Shown: piece by piece, positions 13,975-22,052 of the stretch | How positions within the stretch are numbered: the first letter of the stretch is position 1 | How the letters are laid out: each line of letters opens with the position of its first letter | DNA from: a virus | IMG/VR virus record: IMGVR_UViG_3300000517_000125 | Span: 1-32,483 of that record | DNA length: 32,483 nucleotides | Reading direction: 5' to 3' (one strand) | The notes under the pieces: generated by a model | Databases searched by the model: none | What the model was told of the DNA's origin: nothing | Seen by the model: only the letters and a program-made list of their open reading frames with translations | Program-made: the position numbers and the translations under genes

Positions 13975-15464
13975 TTATTTAGGTAATCTACTTTTTCCAA
14001 AGTAAATGGATAGTTTGCTTCTTTATAATAGGCTTTTCGTTGCGTCAAATGACGCTTTGCAAACTTGCAAGTAGACGTAATATCCCAAATTTCTACATGA
14101 TCTTTATCTTCTGCTTTTCTAATGCCTCTTCCTATTGATTGAATTACTCTAACAAAACTCTTTCCTGGCTCTAGCAAAAACAAATTAAAAATTCTAGGGA
14201 TATTAATACCAACAGCCGCAACACCATATGTTGCAATTATAACTTTGTTAGTCGAAGTTTTTACATCATCATATTCTTCTTTTCGATCAGTTAGTTTCAT
14301 TGATCCTGATATAAAAGGAACTTCAATGTCTTTATTAAGCAATTTAAAGATGTCTGTTAATCTAGTCTGTAATTCTTTTCCAGCACTGATTCTGTCAACA
14401 AGGATTAGCGTGTTTCCTGTTTTAGACGCTTCTGCAATTAATTGTGCTATGACATCTAAACGCTTTTCGTCTTCTGTCAAAAATTTAAGTTCACTTTGAT
14501 AGTTTGAAAATTCTTTGTCATCTTTTAACTGGACAATATTTACATGACACTTAGCCAAGATTCCTTTTTCTTGCAGTTCACTTGCGGCTAATTTTCCTAT
14601 AACAGGCCCTAAAGACACTGTGATGGACACTTTGTCAAAATCTGCTTTAGGCACTGTTCCAGTTAATCCCCATCTGATGGGTACATTACTAAACACACTA
14701 GTTAGCAAAGTTTTCAAGGCATCTGCTTTTGCCATATGTACTTCATCTACCATTACACACGCAACACCCTCAATAAATTCATTGATTGGAACTTCTGCTT
14801 CGTGTGATCTAGTGTTTTTAAGCATGTTGTTTAGTGACTGCCAAGTACATATTGTGTGTGTTTTATTATACTCTTTTCGATCACCAAAGTATACGCCAAC
14901 ATCTAATCCTAGATTGATATAGTCTGCTTCTGTTTGTACTACTAATGATTTGTTAGGTACAATTACAATCGATCTACCATATTTTTCTACTTTTTTAGAC
15001 AACGCGGCAGTCATTAAAGTTTTGCCTGAACCTGTTGCAACTTCTTGCAATGATTGAGGATTGGCTAGAAAATTGTTTATAATTTCTACTTGATAATCTC
15101 TAAGTACAATTGGTTCGCCTTCTATTTCATGACCCTCAGGCCACTTTGTGTCAGAGAAACTATCTTCGGTTACTTTATCAAACTCAAATGTTTGGCTATT
15201 ATTCCGCAAATCTTCTAGTTCAATTTCATATCCCATTTTATCGATATCAGGAATAATTTCTTCTAGTAAGTGAACAAAAGTGCTACCACCCAAACTAAAG
15301 TAACTAACTTTTCCGTTCCATCTTCCTAGTTTAACACTAGGCAAATATCGAGCACCTGGTTTTTCATACTCGAATTTTCTCATTAATGCTCTACGAGCAT
15401 CTAATTCAAGGCCCTCAATCTTTACGTTTACTTCATCTTTGATAATTATCTTTGCTTGCTTCAT
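13971..15464 (-). CDS. uvsW: UvsW-type SF2 DNA helicase
   Basis: A 497-residue superfamily 2 helicase that in T4 resolves recombination intermediates, regresses stalled forks and unwinds R-loops. The Q-motif region LRDYQ (121-125) precedes Walker A ATGSGKT (143-149). The DEAD-box variant is DEVH (240-243), motif III is GLTGT (266-270) and motif VI QSIGRGIRK (442-450). The N-terminal 110 residues match the UvsW accessory domain. Its ATG overlaps the TGA of the HARP-like gene by four bases, so both are made together. Confidence 0.95.
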   Translation of the reverse strand: MKQAKIIIKDEVNVKIEGLELDARRALMRKFEYEKPGARYLPSVKLGRWNGKVSYFSLGGSTFVHLLEEIIPDIDKMGYEIELEDLRNNSQTFEFDKVTEDSFSDTKWPEGHEIEGEPIVLRDYQVEIINNFLANPQSLQEVATGSGKTLMTAALSKKVEKYGRSIVIVPNKSLVVQTEADYINLGLDVGVYFGDRKEYNKTHTICTWQSLNNMLKNTRSHEAEVPINEFIEGVACVMVDEVHMAKADALKTLLTSVFSNVPIRWGLTGTVPKADFDKVSITVSLGPVIGKLAASELQEKGILAKCHVNIVQLKDDKEFSNYQSELKFLTEDEKRLDVIAQLIAEASKTGNTLILVDRISAGKELQTRLTDIFKLLNKDIEVPFISGSMKLTDRKEEYDDVKTSTNKVIIATYGVAAVGINIPRIFNLFLLEPGKSFVRVIQSIGRGIRKAEDKDHVEIWDITSTCKFAKRHLTQRKAYYKEANYPFTLEKVDYLNN

Positions 15465-16492
15465 GATATTTCTATTGGCCTTGAATTTTTTATTTTAATA
15501 ATTTTACTTGTGTGATTAGACATTATATAATGAAAAGGTGTTCCTTTATGCAACGACCTAAATGATATCAAAACTGCTGGATCACTTCCCAACTCGGTCA
15601 TTTTTTGAATTTCTATACCTTGATTTTTAAATTTGTGTGTTATATCATTGCGCAATGAATTGTCGCTATTTAAATGCAAGTCTTGAAATGAATTGTCGCA
15701 AAGCACAAACTTTTTTATTTTCATTGTATTTAGCCACTTTGCAACTAAATCGATATCTTCTATATCAACTTCTGTATAAAAACTAGAAGCAAATTCTAAA
15801 TCTTTTCTTTCTTTTAACAACGAAGGACTTAACTTTACTTGATAATGTGATAATTCAAATGCCGTTTCAATATCATTTTTGCTGTTTAAATTACTTAGGT
15901 CAATATGTTCTACTGCTTTCAACAAATGTTCGTTTGCGCCTGCTATAATATAATTATTACCTACTTTAACTACAGTGGGCTCCCAAATTAAGTTTTTATA
16001 TTTTTCTACTTCTTCAATTAAACTGTGTAACGCCGGAGAGTAAATAACCGATTTAAAATGTTTTGGCAATTGATTGTATAGTAACTTTAAAGCACCCGTA
16101 GAAAACTTTGCCTTATACATCTTTTCTTCTTTATACCAAACAAACGGGTTTTCTTTGGTTTTAAATTCAGAGATAAATTTTCGATTAAAAGGAACACGCA
16201 AGTTTAGCATGCCATCAATACAATCTACTCTGGCTCCAGTAAACTCAGGAGAACTTTCTATAACTGTAGATCGCCATGGCAATTTCTTTAGGTCATCACT
16301 GTCTAACTTGTTTTTAATTAGCTGCCTTTTATACTTGTAAATTAATGCATCAAACAATTTTGCTTGATTTGAAGTGACCTTTTTGTCTCTATGAATCATA
16401 TTTTGTAGGTTAGACATGAACTTCATGTCGTAGCCACTTAGGCTTATTTTTCCTGTCAGAAAAAAATAAAGTAGCTGTTCTTTATTAACCAT
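15461..16492 (-). CDS. UvsW-coupled protein with HARP-like segment
   Basis: A 343-residue protein not assigned in any family I can name. Residues about 98-145 (LRVPFNRKFISEFK, then FVWYKEEKMYKAKF, LKLLYNQL) follow the pattern of HARP repeats in SMARCAL1-type annealing helicases: hydrophobic N-x-x-F/L-I-x-x-FK, an aromatic-lysine strand, then a short helix. No helicase motif is present. The gene overlaps uvsW by four bases. An accessory DNA-recognition subunit for UvsW is a reasonable inference. A TTGATG/TACAAT promoter following the AAA+ terminator leaves the transcript with no leader, and no Shine-Dalgarno is seen. Confidence 0.65.
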   Translation of the reverse strand: MVNKEQLLYFFLTGKISLSGYDMKFMSNLQNMIHRDKKVTSNQAKLFDALIYKYKRQLIKNKLDSDDLKKLPWRSTVIESSPEFTGARVDCIDGMLNLRVPFNRKFISEFKTKENPFVWYKEEKMYKAKFSTGALKLLYNQLPKHFKSVIYSPALHSLIEEVEKYKNLIWEPTVVKVGNNYIIAGANEHLLKAVEHIDLSNLNSKNDIETAFELSHYQVKLSPSLLKERKDLEFASSFYTEVDIEDIDLVAKWLNTMKIKKFVLCDNSFQDLHLNSDNSLRNDITHKFKNQGIEIQKMTELGSDPAVLISFRSLHKGTPFHYIMSNHTSKIIKIKNSRPIEIS

Positions 16493-16498
16493 CTGTAT

Positions 16499-16527
16499 AT
16501 TGTAACAGTATTCGATTATTCCATCAA
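16499..16527 (-). promoter_or_regulatory. Sigma70-type promoter, leaderless spacing
   Basis: TTGATG (16522-16527), 17-base spacer, TACAAT (16499-16504) with an upstream TG (extended -10). Six bases separate the -10 from the ATG at 16492. It restarts transcription just past the terminator at 16538-16565. Confidence 0.5.
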
Positions 16528-16537
16528 CAATAAAGGT

Positions 16538-16565
16538 AAAAAAGGAGCGCAGTTTCCTGCGCTCC
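16538..16565 (-). terminator. Intrinsic terminator with GAAA tetraloop
   Basis: GGAGCGCAG and CTGCGCTCC form a perfect 9-pair stem closed by GAAA and followed by six T on the minus strand. It lies 23 bases past the stop of the AAA+ gene. Confidence 0.92.
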
Positions 16566-16588
16566 CCGGCTCCGCTGACACAGACGCC

Positions 16589-17614
16589 TTATGCCCTTTT
16601 CATACAAGTATTTTCAGCGAGAACTCTCCAGTTACCACTGATCTTGACCAAGTCAGCAATCTTAAGAGCCATACGAAGTGACAACTCATGCAACCTAGTT
16701 TTGTGTTCCCACATAAAGTCTAGAATTGAATCTTCGACATCGGTTGAGAAATTGTAATTCCCAAACAAACCATGAGTGCTGTCACGGTGAACTTGTTTGA
16801 TACGCAACATTTTGTCACGCTCAGTATCAACAGTCAAATCCAAAAAGTGACAACGAGACTGCAAGGCTTCCAAATGATCCTGCAATTTTTTAGATTTTAC
16901 ATTTTCAAACTTAAGGTTAGTAATAAAGATTGCTGAACCTTTGAACTCAAATGCGTCAGGAATACCCTCTCTACGAAGAAGGCTGCTGTCTGAGTTCCAG
17001 CAAATTTTGCGCTTTTTGCCTGAATCTAATGCAGCCTTTAAGATGTTAAGGCTAAGATCATCGGCGAATACAGAATCGCAATCATCAAACACCAAAACAT
17101 TTTTTTCATCGCTAAAATTGTAAAGTTGAACATACAAACCCAATGCAGTCATTGCACCTTTGACAACTTCGTAACGAACACGGCTGCCTGAAATTTTATC
17201 GAACAGCGATGCTTTTTCTAACTGTTGCTCGACACCATATGATTTGCCTACACCTGGAGGACCTGAAACGATCATAGCACGAATATCACCGTTGATACAA
17301 GCACCAGACATTTCGTCTAAGATGTTAAAGCGGGTAGCAATACGTTCAATTGCCTCTTCTTCTGTTTCAGTAACAACTGGCTCTGCTGTAACAGGCTCAT
17401 CAGCCATAATAGGAGCGCCAGTAAATTCAACATCTTCAATACTGTCAACTTTAACTTTAATCGCGTTGACGTTAATATGCGGGAAGTGACCTTCGTTTTT
17501 AACAGTCACATAGTTACCTTTTTTGTTAGTTTGAAAACCTTTAACCAAAGTGAAATCTGTGTTGATAACATCTTGGTTGCGATAAGAGCCTCGTTTGATT
17601 CTGATAGTAGTCAT
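16589..17614 (-). CDS. AAA+ ATPase
   Basis: A 341-residue AAA+ protein. Walker A is GPPGVGKS (118-125), Walker B VLVFDDCD (173-180), and a sensor-1-like asparagine lies in AIFITNLKFE. Residues 1-85 are a separate N-terminal part with strand-like segments and an acidic, Val/Thr-rich linker (EPVTAEPVVTETEEE). Related ATPases occur in many marine phages without a known function. They are not close to the clamp loader or to MoxR as far as can be read. It has its own strong promoter with an inverted repeat over the -35 box, and a strong terminator, so it forms a single regulated unit at the end of the higher-GC island. The start ATG has AGAGAGGAAAC upstream. Confidence 0.85.
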   Translation of the reverse strand: MTTIRIKRGSYRNQDVINTDFTLVKGFQTNKKGNYVTVKNEGHFPHINVNAIKVKVDSIEDVEFTGAPIMADEPVTAEPVVTETEEEAIERIATRFNILDEMSGACINGDIRAMIVSGPPGVGKSYGVEQQLEKASLFDKISGSRVRYEVVKGAMTALGLYVQLYNFSDEKNVLVFDDCDSVFADDLSLNILKAALDSGKKRKICWNSDSSLLRREGIPDAFEFKGSAIFITNLKFENVKSKKLQDHLEALQSRCHFLDLTVDTERDKMLRIKQVHRDSTHGLFGNYNFSTDVEDSILDFMWEHKTRLHELSLRMALKIADLVKISGNWRVLAENTCMKRA

Positions 17615-17643
17615 AAGTGTTTCCTCTCTGTGTCAGTATGTAT

Positions 17644-17672
17644 ATTATCTCGTACCTGAGGGTAAATGTCAA
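17644..17672 (-). promoter_or_regulatory. Strong sigma70 promoter for AAA+ gene
   Basis: TTGACA (17667-17672), 17-base spacer, GATAAT (17644-17649). The leader is about 22 bases with GAGAGGAAAC as ribosome site. Confidence 0.8.
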
Positions 17673-17678
17673 CCTCAG
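17656..17678. promoter_or_regulatory. Inverted repeat over the -35 box, possible operator
   Basis: CTGAGG and CCTCAG flank an 11-base centre that contains the TTGACA box. A dimeric repressor bound here would cover the promoter. No protein is assigned. Confidence 0.45.
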
Positions 17679-17682
17679 AACG

Positions 17683-17763
17683 CTAACAAAATCAATCACT
17701 TATAACTTTTTTAAAAACCTAATAAAATCAACAACTTACAAACCTAATAAAATCAGTGACTTA
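17683..17763. repeat. Three iteron-like direct repeats
   Basis: Three 20-base copies at 17683-17702, 17719-17738 and 17744-17763 share the pattern CTAAyAAAATCAnnnACTTA on the plus strand. Copies 2 and 3 differ only at the three variable positions. The third overlaps the stop codon of the 250-residue gene. They lie upstream of the AAA+ promoter. Confidence 0.7.
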
Positions 17764-18513
17764 CGAATCTTCTAGCAAATCTTTAATTTCTTGGCGGTAT
17801 TCGGCTTCTACATCTGCCATAAATTGTTCATCGTCATAGGTTTTGTCGTGGCTGTCCCACCATTTGGTGTTGAAAAATCCTGTACAAGCATACATGCCTT
17901 TGCCTATGGTGTCCATAGCATCATAGTTGGGTTCTAGTTGTTCACCATCATACCACACAGTTTCAATCATTTCAGCTAGATTGCTTTCTAAGAGACCAAA
18001 ACCCAGTTTGCGGAAGTCAAAGTCTTCGCCGTCTGTGTCAACAAACCATGCACCCATTCCGCCTTTTTCACTGCTAAATACACTCACACAGCCTACATAG
18101 TCCTCTGAATCTTCGGGTTCATCTGTTTGATGATAGGCTTCACGTGTAAGAACTTGAACGGGTGTGTCGCTGTATCTAACCTCGTCTGATAAACCGTATC
18201 CAAGATCATCTGAACCATCTGCTGGAACTTCTGTGACCAACCATTCGCAATCGCTGAATCCACCCGAGTGATGTTCGAAGTCGTCATACTCGTGCCAGCT
18301 TTTGCCAGGTTCGTCATTTTCTAGTACACGCGGTAAGCCAGTTTCTTCGATAAACGCTTCTACTGAATCAGCATTTTCCCAGGCTTCTAGTGCTTCCCAT
18401 ACAGCATCATCATCGGCATCTAGCATGGCTTCTGCAAACTCCCAATTGACTTCGCCAATGATCAATTCGCCGCCATAGCGATAAGGTTCTACTCTAAAAC
18501 GTCTCTTGCTCAT
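17761..18513 (-). CDS. Very acidic hypothetical protein
   Basis: A 250-residue protein strongly rich in Asp, Glu and Trp, of unknown family. It starts MSKRRFRVEPYRYGGELIIG and has a repeated acidic-aromatic style (EYDDFEHHSGGFSDCEW, WFVDTDGEDFDF, NTKWWDSHDKTYDDE). The extreme negative charge resembles DNA-mimic proteins, but that is only an impression. Its start overlaps the stop of the 278-residue gene by four bases. Base composition is richer in G+C than the flanking replication genes. Confidence 0.7.
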   Translation of the reverse strand: MSKRRFRVEPYRYGGELIIGEVNWEFAEAMLDADDDAVWEALEAWENADSVEAFIEETGLPRVLENDEPGKSWHEYDDFEHHSGGFSDCEWLVTEVPADGSDDLGYGLSDEVRYSDTPVQVLTREAYHQTDEPEDSEDYVGCVSVFSSEKGGMGAWFVDTDGEDFDFRKLGFGLLESNLAEMIETVWYDGEQLEPNYDAMDTIGKGMYACTGFFNTKWWDSHDKTYDDEQFMADVEAEYRQEIKDLLEDS

Positions 18514-19334
18514 GATATTTCTCCACCTTTGTTGTTGATAAAAATCTTTAATGTTTGATCATCGTCTTGTAGACTATATTCAATATGTTCACCTTTGTTC
18601 AAATGCTTGACCAGTTCACGACCTTCTTTACTCTCACTATGATCAATGACTTCAATACGGTTTACACGCTTCATTTTATCATAATCAATGCCGTCGCAGA
18701 TTATATTATGTAAATCCATATAGCCACAATCCATGCCGCGGCCATACATGCTCTCATCAAAGCCAAAAACATCGTATAGAGCATAGCGATAACTGCCGCG
18801 TTCCTTTACCTCAGCCTTGTACATACGCTTGACCACAGCATAGAAAGCATCTTCTCGCTCTTCCTGAGATAAACCCTGCCACCACAGTTCCAACTCACCT
18901 TCGTACTGTTTGCGAGCCTGTGCCATGCTTTCACCTAGTTCGCTGAACATGTCCATGAGTGTTTGACCACGATGTTTGAGTTCGTTTTCCATGGCTGTGC
19001 GAAACTGTGGATACATACCCGGCACATTTTTTATACAGGCTTTGATATGATCTGTTTCCATGTCGCACAATTTTACATAAGTGAGTGGCTCATCGCCATT
19101 AGGACCATATGTACCCCAAGTAAGTGCTTCACGCACTATGTCATGTGGATCATCCAGTGTCACCGTGAGGTCTATTTCATCTCCATTGGCACTGCGTCTG
19201 ATATAACTTAACCCGCCATCTACCATATACTCACAACCATTGGCATCTACATGTGTTTGGTAATCATGCACACTGCGGCTTTCAATGATAGTGCCATCGG
19301 GCGTTTGTAGTGCGTTGCGAATGATGTTGCTCAT
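18510..19334 (-). CDS. Conserved hypothetical phage protein
   Basis: A protein of about 274 residues of a kind I recall from several marine phages, function unknown. The N-terminus reads MSNIIRNALQTPDGTIIESR, then YMVDGGLSYIRRSANGDEID and a helical region DHIKACIKNVPGMYPQF. I take ATG 19334 as the start: GGA lies seven bases upstream, while the longer frame opens only with a TTG that is part of that same site. It is coupled by a four-base overlap to the acidic gene. G+C is visibly higher than in neighbours outside the island. Confidence 0.75.
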   Translation of the reverse strand: MSNIIRNALQTPDGTIIESRSVHDYQTHVDANGCEYMVDGGLSYIRRSANGDEIDLTVTLDDPHDIVREALTWGTYGPNGDEPLTYVKLCDMETDHIKACIKNVPGMYPQFRTAMENELKHRGQTLMDMFSELGESMAQARKQYEGELELWWQGLSQEEREDAFYAVVKRMYKAEVKERGSYRYALYDVFGFDESMYGRGMDCGYMDLHNIICDGIDYDKMKRVNRIEVIDHSESKEGRELVKHLNKGEHIEYSLQDDDQTLKIFINNKGGEIS

Positions 19335-19360
19335 CGATTTATCCAATTCAATTTTATATT

Positions 19361-19693
19361 TTATGTCTGATCACTATAGCATAATAATTTTACAGTTACA
19401 TCATTACTGTCTTTAGCTTGTTCTTGGAGGTTTGAAAACCAATCGCGGGTGGTGCCGGTCATACCTTCTGCCGCATATAGGCATTTGTAGGTGCTTCCAC
19501 TATCGGTAACAAACTCAATATACTGTTTCATTTCGGTTTCATTCACGATAGGACTACTTAAACGCCAGTTATCATTATTCAAATATCCACCATTCCATCC
19601 TGATAATATCTTACGAAATGTTGTGTCTCCGTCTGTGAGTTCAACTACTACCCAACGGTCGGGTGTGATATTTTGCTCTGTTGGCATTTTCAT
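19361..19693 (-). CDS. Small hypothetical protein of the island
   Basis: A 110-residue protein with strands suggested by DRWVVVELTDGDTTFRKIL and MKQYIEFVTDSGSTYKCLY, probably a small beta-rich fold; no family is recognised. AGGAATAATCAAA precedes the ATG. It lies between the 42-residue gene and the conserved gene at 19334, all in one transcription unit. Confidence 0.65.
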   Translation of the reverse strand: MKMPTEQNITPDRWVVVELTDGDTTFRKILSGWNGGYLNNDNWRLSSPIVNETEMKQYIEFVTDSGSTYKCLYAAEGMTGTTRDWFSNLQEQAKDSNDVTVKLLCYSDQT

Positions 19694-19721
19694 TTTGATT
19701 ATTCCTGAATTGTATTTTTAG

Positions 19722-19850
19722 TTATTCTTCTTGTTCGGCGTCATCTGAATTGTCTTTTTTGCCAAATATTTTTTCCCAATTGTCTCGATAAAGATCATTG
19801 TTAGGTTTGCTTTGGATACTGTCACCTGTAATATCATTTGTTGTTGACAT
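19722..19850 (-). CDS. Tiny conserved phage protein (42 residues)
   Basis: A 42-codon frame starting at ATG 19850 with AGGATATTAAAC upstream. The product begins MSTTNDITGDSIQSKPNND and continues with YRDNWEKIFGKK and an acidic end. The SK-x-x-N-x-x-Y-x-x-NW-x-x-IFG pattern recurs in short proteins of T4-like marine phages, which supports it being real despite its size. Function is unknown. Confidence 0.65.
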   Translation of the reverse strand: MSTTNDITGDSIQSKPNNDLYRDNWEKIFGKKDNSDDAEQEE

Positions 19851-19861
19851 TGTTTAATATC

Positions 19862-20143
19862 CTAATATTCAAAGTATTGTGTTGAAGTAATAATTTCGTC
19901 TAATGCTTTATGCATTTTTTTAAGGTTGTCATATACAGTACCAGTCGTTTCGGACTCTTTTAATATCATAAACTTAGAATTAAAAATTTTAATTTCATAA
20001 TTATTACACTGGCATCTGAATTTAATTGAAGTGTATGGAACTCTTGTTTTTTTGTGTTCTTTGATTCCTAATAACGAAACCAAATTTTTGTTTTGGGAAA
20101 GCAAACGGGCTTCAAGCAAGTTTACAATATTTTGTGTTTCCAC
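19862..20143 (-). CDS. Small hypothetical protein, GTG start
   Basis: A 93-residue protein read from GTG 20143, with AAGGA six bases upstream; the overlapping ATG two bases further up is out of frame. It is basic in the middle (KEHKKTRVPYTSIKFRCQC) and helical at both ends. No family is recognised. It is the first gene of the higher-GC island, behind a sigma70 promoter. Confidence 0.6.
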   Translation of the reverse strand: METQNIVNLLEARLLSQNKNLVSLLGIKEHKKTRVPYTSIKFRCQCNNYEIKIFNSKFMILKESETTGTVYDNLKKMHKALDEIITSTQYFEY

Positions 20144-20178
20144 ATCGAATCCTTGAGAAATCAGTGTTTATAGATATA

Positions 20179-20207
20179 ATTTTATACAAAAAGTTCCAAA
20201 TTGTCAA
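20179..20207 (-). promoter_or_regulatory. Sigma70 promoter for the island genes
   Basis: TTGACA (20202-20207), 17-base spacer, TAAAAT (20179-20184), giving a leader of about 30 bases before GTG 20143. Confidence 0.7.
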
Positions 20208-20230
20208 GAAGCAATTTGCCCAAAATTAAC

Positions 20231-20689
20231 TTAGCCAATTGATGCATCTTCCATACCAGATGTTCTTAACCTTACCATATGTCCTAGCATGAAATTTTTT
20301 GATTCTAAGCCCTTTAATATTCCTAAATACTTGTTGCGTAACAAAGCCAATTCATTAATTAACACTTCAAAGTCAATGACTTCTTGCTCACCGTCAACAT
20401 ACTTTTCTGCGTCTCTGGAAGTAAGGGCACGATTATATCCTTCTAAGTACTTTTGAAAGTACTTTCTTCTCATTTTACGCAATCGAATATTTAAGAAATT
20501 AAGTACCGCTTCAATCTCTTGTAATTGATTAAAACGGTACTCGGTTAGCCCTGGAAGTGCGGCGATGTTCTTTTCAATATTACCGTCAACTTTTACTTCA
20601 GTTTTTGCAGTTGCCAATTCGCTTTCAAAGAAAGCAATAAAGTCTGGCAACACAGACAAATCATTAGTTATTTTAGTATACCAATTCAT
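20231..20689 (-). CDS. uvsY: UvsY recombination mediator
   Basis: A 152-residue helical protein matching the UvsY family of T4-like phages. Key segments are EIEAVLNFLNIRLRKMRRKYF, LTSRDAEKYVDGEQEV, LRNKYLGILKGLE and the C-terminal LGHMVRLRTSGMEDA. UvsY loads the UvsX recombinase onto gp32-coated single strands. Its start overlaps the stop of the 91-residue gene by one base, completing the gp32-uvsX-uvsY recombination operon. Confidence 0.88.
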   Translation of the reverse strand: MNWYTKITNDLSVLPDFIAFFESELATAKTEVKVDGNIEKNIAALPGLTEYRFNQLQEIEAVLNFLNIRLRKMRRKYFQKYLEGYNRALTSRDAEKYVDGEQEVIDFEVLINELALLRNKYLGILKGLESKNFMLGHMVRLRTSGMEDASIG

Positions 20690-20964
20690 TAATGTTCATC
20701 ATCATAAAGGTTAAAATAATCATCATCTTCATCTAAAAAATCATCATCGTCTTCAAATGAATCTACGTCTTCGGGCTTTTCTATAAAAAACTTAAGAGCC
20801 TTTTTAACTTCAGGGTCATGTTGAAACAATGATTCAATTTCTTTGCTGTCAAAGTCATTGTCTACCAAATAGTTAACTAATAGTTCAGCCGATTCGTTAA
20901 CATCTCCAACTTCAATGCTGGGCTTGATTGTTTTCCAAAGTCCATGAATTGTTTCTAAACTCAT
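20689..20964 (-). CDS. Small acidic protein between uvsX and uvsY
   Basis: A 91-residue protein ending in a long Asp-rich tail (SFEDDDDFLDEDDDYFNLYDD). Its position between the recombinase and its mediator, joined by one-base overlaps at both ends, suggests a recombination role, perhaps as a gp32-like acidic-tail competitor. I cannot identify a family. It is conserved in this position in cyanophages as far as I recall. Confidence 0.65.
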   Translation of the reverse strand: MSLETIHGLWKTIKPSIEVGDVNESAELLVNYLVDNDFDSKEIESLFQHDPEVKKALKFFIEKPEDVDSFEDDDDFLDEDDDYFNLYDDEH

Positions 20965-22037
20965 TATGTGTCAATCTCCTCCTCTTCAGACACATTATTT
21001 AGTTCAGATTCTTTATTTTTATCTTCGTTGAAATTCAACATTACTTCGTCTAGACAACCATCATCATTGCGTTCCCATGCTTTGCGAAACTTTTTGATAA
21101 TGTCGCCGTCGGCTTTAGTATAAACAAGTGAGTTGCCTTCTTTTTTAAGCAAGTTTGATTTTTCAAACAAATCAACTAGACCCGAGTAAGGATTCATGCC
21201 TGTTTCATAAGGAATCTTAACTTGTACGCCTTCAAACGGTTTAGCATAACGAGTTTTCATTACTTTACATCCCGCTCTGATACCTCTAACATCAGTAACC
21301 TTGTTGCCTTCGGTGTCTTCTTTTAATTTTAGTTTTTTCATTGCAACTACAATCGAACTTGCATAGATAAAGCCTTGTCCGCCTGAAATTTTATCATCTG
21401 GATCAAACATATCTTGTGATGCATAAGTATGATTTGTTGCGACAAGACCAACATTGTGACTACCAAACATGTTTACACAGTTACGAACAAGTGCTGTAAG
21501 TGCTTTAGGCTTACGCCCCATGTCACCTTTTAAATCACCCTTGCCAAACTGATCAACGTCAGTTGGTGTAAGTAGCATGCCCAATGAATCGATTACAAAA
21601 AGAACTTTAGGACGTTCTTCTTCAGACATTTCTTTGTAGCCTTTCATAAATTCGCTTACTGTTTTAGCAACATCATCAATCATTGCCATATTAAGTTTAA
21701 GCAATTTATCACTGTCTGTATTGACATCAAGTCTATGTAACCAATCTTCGTCTAGAGCATTTTCAGAGTCAATTAGTACTACAAAAATTCCTTGATCTTG
21801 TGCTTCTTTTACAATGTTTCCTGCACAAATATAACTTTTACCTGATCCCGATTCTCCGGCAAATACAGTTACTTTGCCAAGAGGGACACCTCTATTAAAA
21901 TCTCCTGAGATCAAATAATTAAGTGCATAGTTTCCTGTTGAAACCCAATCTGTTGGGTCATTGAATCCAATACTTAAGCCATCAATAGCCTTAGTAATAT
22001 CTTTTCTAAATTTAGATACATCAAATGGTTTAGCCAA
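20964..22037 (-). CDS. uvsX: UvsX RecA-like recombinase
   Basis: A 357-residue strand-exchange recombinase. Walker A is GESGSGKS (61-68), Walker B VLFVIDS (145-151), and the L2-like region lies around KISGGQGFIYASS. The C-terminus is acidic (EDKNKESELNNVSEEEEID). The frame opens at TTG 22037 with AGGAGAAAATT just upstream; no ATG or GTG is available near it. gp41 uses the same TTG plus AGGAGAAAA arrangement. Partners UvsY and gp32 are in the same operon. Confidence 0.95.
   Translation of the reverse strand: MAKPFDVSKFRKDITKAIDGLSIGFNDPTDWVSTGNYALNYLISGDFNRGVPLGKVTVFAGESGSGKSYICAGNIVKEAQDQGIFVVLIDSENALDEDWLHRLDVNTDSDKLLKLNMAMIDDVAKTVSEFMKGYKEMSEEERPKVLFVIDSLGMLLTPTDVDQFGKGDLKGDMGRKPKALTALVRNCVNMFGSHNVGLVATNHTYASQDMFDPDDKISGGQGFIYASSIVVAMKKLKLKEDTEGNKVTDVRGIRAGCKVMKTRYAKPFEGVQVKIPYETGMNPYSGLVDLFEKSNLLKKEGNSLVYTKADGDIIKKFRKAWERNDDGCLDEVMLNFNEDKNKESELNNVSEEEEIDT
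20996..21003 (-). promoter_or_regulatory. Possible late promoter inside the uvsX 3' end
   Basis: ACTAAATA within the last uvsX codons, about 30 bases before ATG 20964; AGGAGGAG lies between. It might give late uvsY expression, but it may be a chance match. Confidence 0.3.
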
Positions 22038-22052
22038 AATTTTCTCCTATTA

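Noticed and set aside
15732-15741. CTAAATA match inside the HARP-like gene
   Set aside because: No gene start lies at a sensible distance downstream, so it is probably chance in AT-rich DNA.
18093-18317. Minus-strand 74-residue frame inside the acidic gene
   Set aside because: It lies wholly within a longer, better supported frame and has no ribosome site of its own.
19335-19346. Longer start for the conserved island protein
   Set aside because: The extension opens with TTG that forms part of the GGA ribosome site for ATG 19334.
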